A stretch of 64,000 nt of DNA, from assembly GCF_050436995.1 (NCBI RefSeq), contig NC_134760.1, positions 12,418,001 to 12,482,000 on the forward strand, read 5' to 3'. Origin of the DNA: Anticarsia gemmatalis. Taxonomy: Eukaryota; Arthropoda; Insecta; Lepidoptera; Erebidae. Below are positions 45,000-58,381 of the stretch, piece by piece; positions within the stretch are counted from its first letter, which is position 1; every line of letters begins with the position of its first letter. The notes beneath the pieces are model-generated. The model saw nothing but the letters and a program-made list of their open reading frames with translations. It searched no databases and was not told the DNA's origin. Position numbers and translations under genes: made by a program.

Positions 45000-47900
45000 T
45001 CTGTATCTTTTTATTTTGTCACTTTATAAGGCAATATAGTTTTCAATATAGTTTTCTGACACTTAAATATACACTACGAAATTGAACTTTAGTCTTGGTT
45101 TTCTTGACGTTTCAGGCAGGTTCTATTATCCACGTTTCAAGGAAGACAAAATTTATTTCTTGTTCCTTTTTGTGAAAATTCTTAGCAGTGGCTTAAACAT
45201 CGGAATATATTCCCTTTTCCAACATTGCCGTTATAATCAGTAGCAGAATATAAATAGAGTAATGTTAGTTTCGCAGTTATCTACGAGCCGTGTTTGTTTA
45301 TTTCATGGTCATGTGTTCCCATAGTACGTGTGGCCTTGCCACATTTTTTGTCCCGTTCCTACTTGGAGCTATATTGTTGGCAAATATGTGTTTAAAAACA
45401 TTGAGGAATGTACAAACATAATGTGTTTGTAAGTTTTTTTGTAAATTGCGCGTTAGTTATGGTGGTCGCCATGGAAGCATAACATCATGTGTTATGGTCG
45501 TGGATCTCCTGTTGAATAAATAAAGTATTTGTGTGATTTTTTGGTAGATATAGTATTTATATATTTCGAATTATTATTAAGAATTTTGAACTGTTGGAAT
45601 CAGATTTATAGTTCTAATTTTGCTTTGATATAGAAAGAAAAGACCAGCTTTCTTTTCTTGTTCATGTGATTGGTAATCAAAATACTGAAAAAGTGTGTTT
45701 TTTTACTTTATAGCATAAAGGAGATTTTTATCAAAATGTTTATGCGAACCCATCATACTGGCAGAGTTATACAAGCATCTAAGCCGATCCCTACTAAATG
45801 ACTCTCAAGAAACTCTATTCCTCATTAACCCTACACCTTATTAACATACAGCGAATCACAAACCCAAGGCAATTTGGTCCATAAGCCTGTGACGTCACGG
45901 CCCTCTAAGCCGCCGTCAAATAATCGCTACAAGCCGGGCTTACACCGGCTTCATACATCAGGCTTAGTTTTAACTGAACATTATTTATGGCTGTTCTGTT
46001 TGATATGTGAATTAAGGTCTCGGGTTTGAGTCTTGATTTACTGCTTAAAGTTAAGATTCAGTGTGGTTTAATCAGTGATGTTTCTTTGATAAGGACAGGT
46101 AGCATGAGTGGCGAGTTTCATCTAAAGTACGATTTGATTTATTGATGCGAGATCCACAGTTATAAATGTTCTATAGTTACTACCACTACCTACCCACTCT
46201 CACATAATAAGGATATTATCAAATTCTGTTTAAATTACAGATCTTATTGGCCTCGTTTTTTTCTCAAAATGAATGAATGTGCCATAGTTTTAGGAAAGTA
46301 GGAGTTTTCTTGAAACAATGGCAAAGCCTTATTAAAATAAAATTGGATCTATAAGTTATCTAAAAAACCCTACATTATATATAATTAAGACAATTTTTCT
46401 ATAAACCGTAGCCTTATTTTGCACACAATTATATGCATACAAAGAGCAATATTATAAAAGAACTCTCAAAAAACTTTTTGAAACAGTTCTCAAATATCCA
46501 TTTGTCGTTCGCAACAGCACACGTTTGTTGTCGCGTGTTTTTTACGTCGCCTCCACTCCTCCGGTGTTGTGTCCATCGTAAATTATATTTACGAGTCGTC
46601 ATATACCCCTGCCTGTGACACTCCCCGACTGCAGGACTGTACGACTTTTAAAACCAGTTTGAAAGAGGCTAAAATGTTATTAAGTTAAAAAAGATGTGTA
46701 TCTGAGTGTGATTCGGAGACCTAGGAAAACATTTTTACCACGAGCCCAGGAATTTATTGTGAATTTTGATGTAACGTTATCAATAAGTATACATATTTAG
46801 AAGAAAGTTAGGTGAATGAAGCTTCGATCCTTACAAACATCCCTTATGTCTGGAATCACGCGCTCTTTGGTCTATGCCTAATGAGTGAAAGTCGTGATTT
46901 TATATAGGCATGTAAATGAGTTTATGAGTAGTTTGGTTACTATACCACAGGTTCTGCCTAGTCTCATCTATAATAAGATATTTCCAGGCACGGTCATAAG
47001 CTAATACTTTCACCAAAAGCTCTTCTTTAATAAGTACGCAAATAACCCGATTGCATTCCTCTAATAAATGATCTGAATGACGCAACTCAGTCAACGACTG
47101 TCACTCCACACTCGACATCAGGGCATCTTTCCATCGCTTGTATAAGACATATAATATCACTTATAACTGCATCATCACTCACACTTGACAGTGTTTCATG
47201 TTCGAGTGCTCTGGACAAGTATACATTGTTGTTTATTTATATCTGGAGTCCTTGATTCTCTTTGGAGTAGTAGAATTATAAGTGGGTATGATTGCTTCAA
47301 TTTAGTTTTAGAAATGTTCCTTTAGAACTTTATATCCAAGAAAAAAAATTATGAATTAAGGTATCTTAAAGTAGGAAAGGTAACCTTCCATTTCCAATCG
47401 CGCTTACGGTTATACAAAGTCTGATGAATTAAACTGTTTTGTACTTTTGAAACCCCAATTCTTTCGGAAAAAGCGGACCTAGTACACACAGATAGTATTT
47501 GGCATGGAGTATGATAACTTTACAAGTGCACAACCTATGCAAGATTTGACACTTACCGACTTTTCGTCAGTTAAATATTTACCAAAGAATTTGGATATAC
47601 TAAACTAGAAATTCGTTCGGGAGAAGACCCTTGCAAAGCAGTTTGGCAGAAGAGGTTAGAAAAGTAATAACAGTTTAAAATTACGATACAGGTACATAAA
47701 CAAATACGGACGATTAAAACAAACGTTTGTAAAATTCATCAAATAAATAAAGATCTCATTACGTGTCAATTTTGTGTAAGAATACCATCATTAACAAGTT
47801 TAAGGAAATATAACAAACATCAAAGTAAACGCTCTGTGTTAGTTGAGAAACGTGTCAGAAAGAGACGGAGAGAGAGTTAGAGGGAGAGGGAGATGCAGAT

Positions 47901-50900
47901 CAAAGGAACCGATAGGAAATTATTGTGTAATTAACGACACCGTCTTAATGAGTATTGAGATGTTGATTTGTTCGTTATAGAACCTTATTCAGCTGAACAA
48001 TAATTTTACGTTTATTTGAAGCCTATTTTTGCTGAAAGTTTCACCGGTTATAGATAAGTATCGGATAGTGTATCAAGTGGATTATTGACAGATCTTACAA
48101 TTTCTAACACTTTATCTGTCGGGTAAGTAATCCAACAGTATGTTCATGAAAGTGAGTCAGAGGGCATTAATCTATCAGCTAAGTAAACTCTAATGGTACC
48201 AATTGCATAAAAAAACGCAGTAATGCCTTACCTGACCTGAGAGTTGAACCTCCCAGTAATTTGAGCTGAGATTGAACTCGCGACCTTGTCATCAAGCACA
48301 CTCGATACCGCTACGACCACAGTATGCAGATGAAATAGATACATGTACGACTGTCATTTTGTGAGCCTAAAAAGCTTCCATCTATAAAAACATTATATTT
48401 TCTATGCCAGAAAGAATGAATGTAATTTTCGTGTAGGAAAGTTAAATTTATTTCTTCTTGTAACTATTGAGTATGAGGGAGGGGCTAGGCTTCAAGTCCA
48501 CCATGCCATGGGTCCAATCCATGGCTAGCTTTGCATACATGCTCGAAAACTGTTTTTAAGAATTCTTAGGCAGCCATAAAACATGCACGTTTACACTTAA
48601 CAATATAGTTTTCAAATTCAAAATTAGAATATTCAAATTAACAAAGTATTTGAAATAGTTTTACCGTTTCGGAAAAGCAAGTTGCTCTTTTTTTAACCTA
48701 GTTACCTACATCTAACATCGGGTACTTTTTTTACCCCGGAAAATATATTCACCCGGACAAAGTCGCATGTAGAAGCTTGTTTCCAATAAAGTTATTAAAA
48801 TTGCCGGAATAAATAGGCTCCATCGTTCTACTTATATTCATTCTGAACACGGCTTTAACTTCAAATCATGTGGGATTTGTCAAACGTCAACTCATTTTAT
48901 ATTAATTTTATATGTTTCTGACATGTTCTGATCGATTTTACGTTTTATTTATTGATATTTAAGGTAATAAATGCCTTAAACATCAAATTGGCAATTTGCT
49001 TAACTGATCGAATAAATAATATAAGGGTTTGTCGGTATGTAAAGGTGTTAATCAAATTTATAATAGAAAACGTGTTTGTATATAAATATTGTTAAGTATT
49101 GTTATTCATTGTAAAAATAGTTTACCCAAAACAGTTTGTTTATCTACTTACAAGTACATTCAGCTAAATCGCTTGTAACTAATTCGCACTCAATCATTCC
49201 AAAGTGATACGAAAAATCTAACTTTATATTTATGTCAAACAGATTGAAGTATAAAAGCACTGTGAGCGCAGTAAGGTGTAAAAACACAAGATATTACAAT
49301 GTTCTAACTTGTAATCATTTCTATAAGCCTATTAAAATTTTCTATAAAACGTTTGTCAATAAATACAATACTATGAAAATAAAAATCTACGTCAAGTTAG
49401 GACAAACTAAAATCCTTTTTACTCTTGATTAAAGTCCTTCAGTGCACAAGTTTACAAAATGGTACTATTAGGAAGAGCATAGCGGAACATCATTTCATTA
49501 ATACTTTTTGCGGAGAACAATCCCTATGTTTTAAGGTTCAGTTTCCTTTGTAACCGCTACCAGCAATTATTGGAGAACGCTCAATTTACGCCCGCCACTG
49601 TGCACGGGAATATCGCTTTTATAATGGATGCTTTTATAAGTTCCGTGGGCAATTTTAATTGTATTATTTCATTTTGGAGTTAGTACAAAGAGGAAGTTTA
49701 TTTTTATTTTTTGTGTCTGGATCAATTGTGTTGTGTGGCCAGACTGGCCACTGTAGCCAGTGTGCTGATGTTGCCTAATGAAGAGACAGAGTTCATTCTG
49801 GCAAAAATTGTGTTTTTCCTATCTGAAAGCTACTATTTATGAGTTTGAAGTAATGGAGTAGTAATCTTGTTTTGCAGGTTATAGTCATATTTATTTGTGT
49901 ATATGTTACGGATGCATAAGGTGTTCTTTTAATCTTCGTAATTACGGTGCTGTTAATATTGAGTTTCTCGTTCGGGAGGAGGCCCTTGCCCAGCAGTATC
50001 ATAGCAATGGGTTTAAAAAAAATAGTTATCGTCAACTATTATCATGTAAAGAATTAATTCCTATACTAACGCCATAAAAAGCGAATTTCTAAGCCACATA
50101 TACACAATATCACGCCTTTTTTCCATAATGGTAGGTCAAACAGATACCAAAGAACGCCACCTGGTACAATCCTTACAAACTTTCGTTAACTAATCGCTTT
50201 AAAATCAAATGCTTCAAGGTTGAATCAAATCCGTTAGAATCCTTCCCTAAGGAGGTATCAAGTGAGTTCGCCAATCATGCCGTGCGAAGTTCCCTCCGAG
50301 GACAGCTTCGTTACCAGTTTACGAGTCCACGGGTCGACTCCCGGGCGGCGAACACGACGCTTGTTATGTGCCACTTTTTATGGACTATTCATTTTAGGGG
50401 ATGCTTTAATAGTTTTTTTTGTGAAGGGTTGGTTTTAATTGGTAGAGGTGGGGTGATATGAAACTTTTATTTTGGCGTACCTTTACAATTTACTCTAGGT
50501 ACTTCACTTTTAATAAGTTTTTTACAGAGCATCTCATTGTTGATTTTCTTTTCACATTTGCTGCAATTATTTCCGGGTTTCGGATACATAATCATATGCT
50601 GAACCTATTACAAATTAGCGACATTGCTATCATTGCCGGATTCCGGTCTGCCAGTACTCTTATTGACAAACCTGAATTGCCAATAAGAATTATTTTTTTC
50701 GCTACGGATCAAAAAAATCTTTCTAAAATAAAGCCCAGAAGTTGAGAATTCACCTAGGCTCTGCTAGTAGCAGGCAACCGACCTCCAAAGTATTTATAAA
50801 CACTCCAACATACAATAAAACTATTTGTCACATAACTATTTGTACAATAAGCTCAGTGTTCCCGTATCTGGTAAATATGGAGTATGTTTGCGTACGTGAC

Positions 50901-52634
50901 TCCCGGCGTACCTCCCCGCCCTCCCGGCACCCTCTCCCTCCCACTGATAACGATAACGTGAGAAATATGTGATTATAATGTAATTTTTTGTGTTATTTAC
51001 GACGTCCCTTGTGTATTGTTGTTTGTACTTGTATAATCATACTTATGTGAATGATAGTGGAACAAGCGTGATATTTGTTTGTGTAAATGATTTGATAATG
51101 ATTGTTTACGGTCAGCATTTTGGTTTTTATCTTATTATTCTTCCGTATTAAGAAATTAATCCTTGCAAATCCTTATTATTTTATGGCTATATTATTTCTA
51201 TTAACAATGTATTATTCTGATACATAAGCTAACCACCGTAAAATTTCATCAAAATTTGTTTGAAAGTTTCGGTGTGAATAAGTAACGAACTTTCATACGA
51301 ATTAAGCAAGTATATATAAGTGTAGATTTATACAAGAACTATTAGCTAAAGATGACAATGACTTAAGTAACATAGAACAGGGTACAAAGCGTATAAGTTC
51401 ATCCACACACATTGACCGGAAATGCTTGTTATAACCGAAGGTGTTGGCAAAAATGAACCAAACACACCTATTTATTTTTTCTTATCTTACTGTACCTATA
51501 TAAGTGTAAATCCTGTTAGACTATCATTTCACGGAACTAAATTGACTACTCAATTTCATCTTAAAAGATAACGTGTGTTACTCATTTTCCTATAAAGTAT
51601 GATCTCAGGTGAGACTTTCCTGTAGTGTCACAAATCTGTGTGTTTCAGGAAACTGTGCGTTTATCAGTGTTATGTAAATAATGTGACTTGTGTACCTACT
51701 GTTGTTATCAGTATTGATGGCTGAGTATTGAGTCATTTGAGTTTTTCTTGTAAATTGTTAAAATCTTAGTATGTTGAAGTTTAGGTATGTTTTGCTAATT
51801 TAAATGAAAAGTTTCCTCTACTTTGTTTTGTTTATATGTTTTATAACAGTAGACTAAATGTTTAACACAATACTTTTGAGTAAATCTGTATTACCGAAGA
51901 CACAAGACTGTTGTTTTGAAGTTCGTTTTATACGAGAAAGTTGTCATGTTTAATGCTCACTGACAAATTCTAATGAAACTTTGTTTCATATTTATCCATC
52001 CAGATATTAACACAGCAGATTTTTGACCCGAGAGATCTTACTATGATGACAGAAACTAATGACTTTGGCCACTTGTAGGCCCAACCATAGAAATTATATC
52101 TTATATCTAGATCTATGACGTCAACTAATGAATAAATCTTCTCCTAATCCCTTCAATCCCCATTCTCAAGTTTAAACGTCCAAGCGAGTAGTTTTCCGTG
52201 CAGTAAGTAATCTGATATTTAAGTGAAAGGTCCCCTCGCTTCATGCGACGAACGCAATCAGTGGGTGCATGAACTATGAGCTCCCATCATTTATTAACAC
52301 GTGACCTTCTCAAACTATGCTCTACATTTCATACTTATGACATGTCATAGTTTTATTGTGTTTCTGTAGTGCATTTTAAATTACTGTAATGTATCGATAG
52401 CATTAGGATTCAATATTTAAAACTTTCAATCTTTGTAAGGGCTAAGCAAATAAAGTTTATTTTTTCCCAATTGCGATGCCGATTGGACTTAAGGCCTAAC
52501 CCCTCCCATGTTTGGAAGGAGACCCTTGCCCAGCAGTGGGACAGCAATTGGTGAAAAAAAAGATTCTCAATTTAAACTTTATTTAAAGTTAAAAGTAGAT
52601 CAAATACCGTGTAAGGACGGGATCGAAATCTATT
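45000..52634. other. Non-coding stretch with dispersed repeats
   Basis: No gene recognised. It holds a repeat copy at 46805-46911, a GA-rich tract at about 47858-47900, LINE-tail fragments at 47618-47650, 49970-50010 and 52500-52550, an inverted 'CACGCC...CCAAAGAACGCCAC' repeat at 50099-50190, and a B-box-like GGGTCGACTCCCGGG near 50332-50346. Confidence 0.45.
52500..52560 (+). repeat. LINE 3'-tail fragment with poly(A)-like end
   Basis: GGAAGGAGACCCTTGCCCAG, CAGTGGGACAGCAATTGG and then an A-rich end. It resembles the 3' end of another lepidopteran LINE family. Related copies are at 49970-50010 and 47618-47650. Confidence 0.6.
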
Positions 52635-52765
52635 GTGTATCTCGTGCAAAAACCGTTTGATAGCCACTATTCTGTACATTGTTTCTTTTCTAAATGTGGA
52701 GTAATAAGTTATGTCAAAGCTGAATCATACTGCATAGTAGCTATCAAATTGGAGTAGAAATTATA
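52635..52765. mobile_element. Foldback MITE, family 2, degenerate copy
   Basis: It contains 'TTTGATAGCCACTATTCTGT' then ACATTG on one side and a decayed complementary arm ('ATAGTAGCTATCAAATT') on the other. It matches the better copy at 60507-60663. Confidence 0.5.
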
Positions 52766-55700
52766 TTACATTTGAGTTTTCAAAAATCGACACGCGTTAA
52801 TTAGGTTTCTAAACCTTATATTAACCTCAATGCAAAAATACACAAATTCTCTATAATAATTTAGTTTCAAGCACGTATCAGGTTAAAGTAACAAACACAG
52901 ACTTATTTTAAGCTAAGTCTAGACTTGACACAAGCCTCACCTTAATAAGAGTCTGACATACTTACTTGATAACTTAACCTTCAAGTTATTTGGAAAAATT
53001 GTATTCACTTTATTTGGTAAATATTACGTATTTAATATTGCCTAAGGCATATTCAGGGCTAGTTAATAAGTACCTAGAGTATTATAAATCTTTATGGAAA
53101 AAAATACAATCAGCAATAAGTACATTGACACTATAGAGTTAGAAATTGAAATTGGAATGAATCCCTTTTCTTTTTTTTTTCTTATTTCTAGTGTGCCTGT
53201 TAAAGTGGCTTACATCCTTATTATTATTATGTGCTCGATAAAAAGTTACAATTTCGAGTTTTTGCCTATATAAGAGTGAAATATACCTACCTACCAACCT
53301 TTCCTTTCGAAATGCTATAAAATTAAAACCGGGACCATGACCGTGGTCCCTCATTTTATAGCTATTTAAGAGTCTTCTACATACATACATTAGTTGGCGA
53401 GATCAGTGGGCCGCCATAAACTTGATAAGAAAGGTTTTACGGCCAGTATTTACATTGTCGTAGAACCGAACCCAAACTGTCCCTCAACAGTCCCCCAACC
53501 GTCTCGTTATGTGACCGAGAATCAAACCCGCACCGAAGCACACTTCCTTACCTTGCCTCTTTATACAACCTCTTATTTCAGCAATTCTTTTTGTTTTACA
53601 TGGTTCTCAATCTGTTGTAATTTTAGAATCATTGTTATGGTAGGTACTGTAATTTCTTGTGGATCGTTTTGAATAATTTTAAGTACATTATATCTCGATA
53701 CGTCTTGTATCGAGTAGATGCCACTTAAAAAATGTTTATAAAGTCGCTTCTTACTACCACTAAGACGACTGCTTTTTTTCAAAATTATTTGGTATTCTAT
53801 GATCACATTTTATAATACAATATAATTCGGGATCTATTCAAAACTTACTGTTAGCTTCGATGCAACTTACTATAATATTTTTAAGATTTTATATTACTCG
53901 ACTATAAAAATACCCAAAATCAATAACGTTCAGGTATATTTTATAAGACATTTTGTCGCCACATTTACAACATTTTTATTCCAATAAAACACACGTCAGT
54001 CATATGAAAATCTTGTTATTTACGAGCCCCAGGTACCGTGGGACGCCCAAACACCGAGTTTACTGCAAAAATCACATCTCATAATATACAGCAACAATAA
54101 CGTGTCGTAAAACTAACAATCGACTAATATAATAAAACGTTAACCGTACTTAACACAAAAAAACACTAATAAAACCGACTTCACAAAGAAAAGGTGACGA
54201 TTACAGAAAATACCATTTTTACCAACAACTTTGACATACACTGAACTCATTCCTAGACCCTATAACAATTAAATAAAGTTGAAAATTGCGTGGCAAATTT
54301 TGTTTGAAGTGTAAATGTTTCTGTGTACCAACAAAAACCTTTTAGAACCATAAAACCGTATATGATTACATATATTTTACAGCTGCTTAATAAAATTCGC
54401 TATTGTAAAGGTACTTTTACGATTGGTATGAATCGTAAAAGTAGGTAATTACCTAACATCTGTTACCGAGGGCTCGCAGTTCGTGGCGCACACCCGACAA
54501 CACCCGACAACACCCGACAACACCCGACAACGGCCGACAACGGCCGAACACACCCGAAACACACGCAGCTCTGTTTATTTTATACTTCAATAAAATCACT
54601 ATGGGCTGTATTTTTTTGTTTCATTCAAACACATGTGATGTCTCTGCGACTGGTAATCTTATAAGCTGGTTTTATTACCGTAGCCGGGATTACAACACCC
54701 GGTGCAGTCACAATAACCGTTACGTCACAATTGTAATAGATAACAACATTAGCTTGAATTATCATACTCATATTTTGGCGGCAATTTTTAACGGAATTAA
54801 AATCACCCCTGTGTCATAAAGTTTGATGGGCAGGGATCAGCCGACGCAAGAGATAATGCCGGTGACGTCACATATTTTTTCGTAAGACTGTATATTCATA
54901 GTGAATTTGCATGATATCATGCTGTTGTTAGATTAAACGGCTTTCTCTTGTATATCGTCATGCTATATCTGTTTTCTTTATCCTTGAAACGTAAAGACTA
55001 TTACCGCTTTCCTAGCATTTTAAACGCAAACAAAACTCTCTCATTATTCTCAAGGATTTCATAATCACTCTAAACGCAGACCTCGACCTAAAATATTCCG
55101 TTTTTTAAAACATCAAACGACCCAAACAGTCATAATGAGAACCAAATTATCATTTGGACAAATACTTTCTAAAATATCACCCGGTGACGTACGCGGGCGA
55201 CGGGATAATTGCGTGCCATTATCATTAATTATCCCAGCTCTAAATAAAAATATAACGCAATTAACCACATTACAAAACGAAATTAATAGCGCAAAAATAT
55301 ATAAAATTAATCCATGTTCCGTCTTTGTGAACCTCCCTGGAAGGTTCTTAATTATCGCATAAAAATGCAAATGGCGTCAGTGTCTTCACCCCGGGGCGAT
55401 GCAATTTAAAAAAGTCGCGTCAAAAAATAAGAATATTCCTTTTCCCCCTTGATTTTAATAAAATCGCGATCCTCAATTTTGGAACGGAATACAGATTTCC
55501 GATTTCCAACGCCTTCGCGTGGAAAATTGAAAATTTCACTTTGTTTTGATTGTGGATACTTGGATACCTACAGCGTTACTCTGTTTCAGCCGAGGATGAG
55601 GTTACGTAGTTGGATGAGGGGAATATCTGATGATGTTGACACAAGCTGTCGCTACACTCTATCACTATTGCAAGTAAGAAAGCACCCTACATAATTGACA

Positions 55701-58172
55701 CACACTTATTAAATCTATCTAAGCCTGTTCTTCTATTCTGCTATCTCAATAGATATTATTTTCCTTGTGAAGAACTGATAGGAAGGAATGTCACCTATCA
55801 CATATTGAATGACGATTTTTACATAAGATATTGTTTGATACGTTGCACCCCTTCGAAATCTCATGAATCATTTTGCACATAAGAAATCATTAGCCTAAAA
55901 TTGTACATGTTCTATAACCTCAAACTCGTAATTCACTAGTCATAGAGATACTTGTCGTTCTAAAATTAGCCCAAAGCACCACTAAACCCTATCACTTGTA
56001 ATCAGTAACAATCACGCATGCTTATGTCAAACACAGTACATAACCATGCCTGTTCAAATGACAAGCGCGTGTCCATCTCTTTACCTATTGATTAGAACCA
56101 CCATTCATGACTTAGACAATAGGACTTATAAATATATCCACGAAGAAAACTAGTGTTCGTTTCATGTTAGTAGGTACTTTGTGAATGAGATATTATAAGA
56201 CTAGTTTTTGCTCTCGATTTTTTTCGCGTGAAGAGATTTTCTTTGGGTGAAGTGTTCTATGTGTTAACTCAGGTTATAAACTATCTATTTACTAAATTAC
56301 GTAGAAATCTGTTCAAGAGTGTTTGTGTTAAACAGTAACAAAAAAGTTACAAACTCAAGAGTATGATTTCAGCATCGTAATTGTGTCCATATATTCAACG
56401 TTTATCACCATATTTCGGTAAATTTATATAAAACCTTCACAAGTTATTTCATTGAAACCTTCCTTCAGAGCCCCTCTTTCCGTGACTCAAAACTATATGA
56501 AAATATTTTCAGTCTTTTTTAAATTATATTTCTAACATATAGACACACAGATGAGCCTACAAGCTTTGTTTTATACCATGTAGTGATACTTTCACAAACA
56601 AAGTCACGCGACAAACTAATGCTAGTTTCATGTTTGTATAAGATTTTGTAGTTTATCATAGATTTAATTATATCTATGAGATAAAGGCCTATGTGATACC
56701 ACTATCACTCGGTGAATGAGTGATAGTGATAGTTGTATCAGCGTGATGAATGATAATAGCTTGTGATAATGTTGAGAGTGTGTGGCGTCAATCGGTCTAT
56801 AGCCTATAGAACCACTTAGTGCTCATTTCTGCATAGCTTTAGTTTTCTGTTACCCTGGTACTCGAACCTCGTCTTTGAATAATTTTTTGCTGTAACAACG
56901 TAGGGGATGAAATCCGAAAACTGTATTTTAATTTTAAATGTGTGGCGTTCTTCGGCTTCAACTTAATCGTTAGAAAACTATTCATTGTAGTACAAAATAT
57001 GTAGTATTCATTTATATTTTTGAACACGCTCATTCTTATGAACGAATTAAAATACTGTACAAAACACAGAATTAGAATCAATAATGCAATGTTGCTTCAA
57101 CGGGGATTCGAACACAATACCCGGTACACATACAATAACGTAGGAAGTATCCTTATTGTGCCACATTTCATAACAATACAGCCCAAACTATCCTAAAAAC
57201 CTGTTTACTAACAAAAACTAACAATAAAATAACGTAGCTATAACATTCGTGACCAACTCTTCAAAATCGACAGTAATCTTTACAGAAAAAAATCTAATCA
57301 AACATGAAATAGTTAAAAAAAACACCATAGCATATCTACCTACAGTGTTGTAAAAAACTTTGTGTAAAGCTCACTACTCACTGGGACATTCAATGTTACG
57401 CAACAGACAAAGTTGACAAAATAAATACACCTTGTCCATGAAACTTAATAACTTACATTACATTACTTACATTTTACTGTACCTAGAAAAATATTGGATA
57501 ATCATATTATATGTATACATATCCCTTCCTCTCCTTTAGAAGAACTTTTAAGAGAAAATATATTGATCAATAGTACCTATCTAGGTAGATGTAAAATTTG
57601 GTATTGAGAGACTATATGCTTCAAAAGAAGCTTATACTTCATAGTTTCAGGAGCTTTCTCTAAATAATTTTCCAATCACGATGTGACAGACGAGATAGTA
57701 AAGTCCAGTCGTCTAAATCCGTGAAAACCTATTATTTACCCATATATACTTAATACCATACCTTACGCTATCACTGAAAATAAACGCAATCATATACCAA
57801 AAATCATTTATGTTTCAGTAATTTTCACACAAATACTTACATATATACATACAATAGTATAAACAGTCCATCGTAGTGAGTACAGTGCTTTACATGTCCT
57901 TGTAGTAGGTACATTGTTACAGTGTTGTGTGCGCGCGCGCCGGCCCGCCACGCCGTCTCCGCGTGGAGACCGTGTGCCGCCCCCGTGCGCCGCTCGCTAT
58001 TTATTCCACACACACATGGCTCATGTGGGCTGATTATGTACGCATTTGCTACTACATAGCAGATTTAGATCGTAAACATTGTTAAATTGTAATTTATTAT
58101 TAGTGATGTATGGGGGTGTTGACTAAAATATCTTGAGCTTTTGAACTCTGAGAATGATGATGAAAGTTTTCT
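52766..58172. other. Non-coding stretch
   Basis: No gene recognised. It contains a 10-bp tandem repeat (54491-54560), an AT-rich block with POU-octamer and homeodomain-like words (55110-55400), an inverted CTAGT-type repeat start near 56205, a 10-bp perfect hairpin (ACTATCACTC/GAGTGATAGT, about 56706-56732), and a GC-rich block (about 57930-58000) with alternating GC. Confidence 0.45.
54491..54560. repeat. 10-bp tandem repeat, about seven copies
   Basis: CACCCGACAA repeats exactly four times (54491-54530), then CGGCCGACAA, CGGCCGAACA and CACCCGAAAC follow in register. It is GC-rich, unlike its surroundings. No reading frame or function is assigned. Confidence 0.95.
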
Positions 58173-58290
58173 TATGCCCGGTTTCTGAGAACATTTAGCG
58201 GTAATTTATCTATTCAATAGCGTTTTTTTATATAAGTTAAAACGTTATTGAATAGATAAACTACCGCTAAATGTGCCTCAGAAACCAGGG
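58173..58290. mobile_element. TA-flanked MITE, family 1, copy 2 (hairpin)
   Basis: The same foldback as 16934-17056: it begins TATGCCCGGTTTCTGAG and ends CTCAGAAACCAGGG. The arms share 'TTTAGCGGTA' and 'TATCTATTCAATA'. The right end is slightly decayed, and the element lies about 90 bp from the large palindrome. Confidence 0.75.
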
Positions 58291-58381
58291 GTTCCTTTTG
58301 TAGTATTTCATGCGTGATTTTGTTCAGAAAATCGGTGCGCATGCGACGGCCACTTCGATTTCCAAATCGGGCAGTGATATA

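Noticed and set aside
50296..50360. Possible tRNA gene near a GGGTCGACTCCCGGG motif
   Set aside because: No acceptor stem or anticodon arm can be drawn around the T-loop-like motif.
54491..54560. CRISPR-like array
   Set aside because: It is a direct 10-bp tandem repeat without spacers, in a eukaryotic genome.
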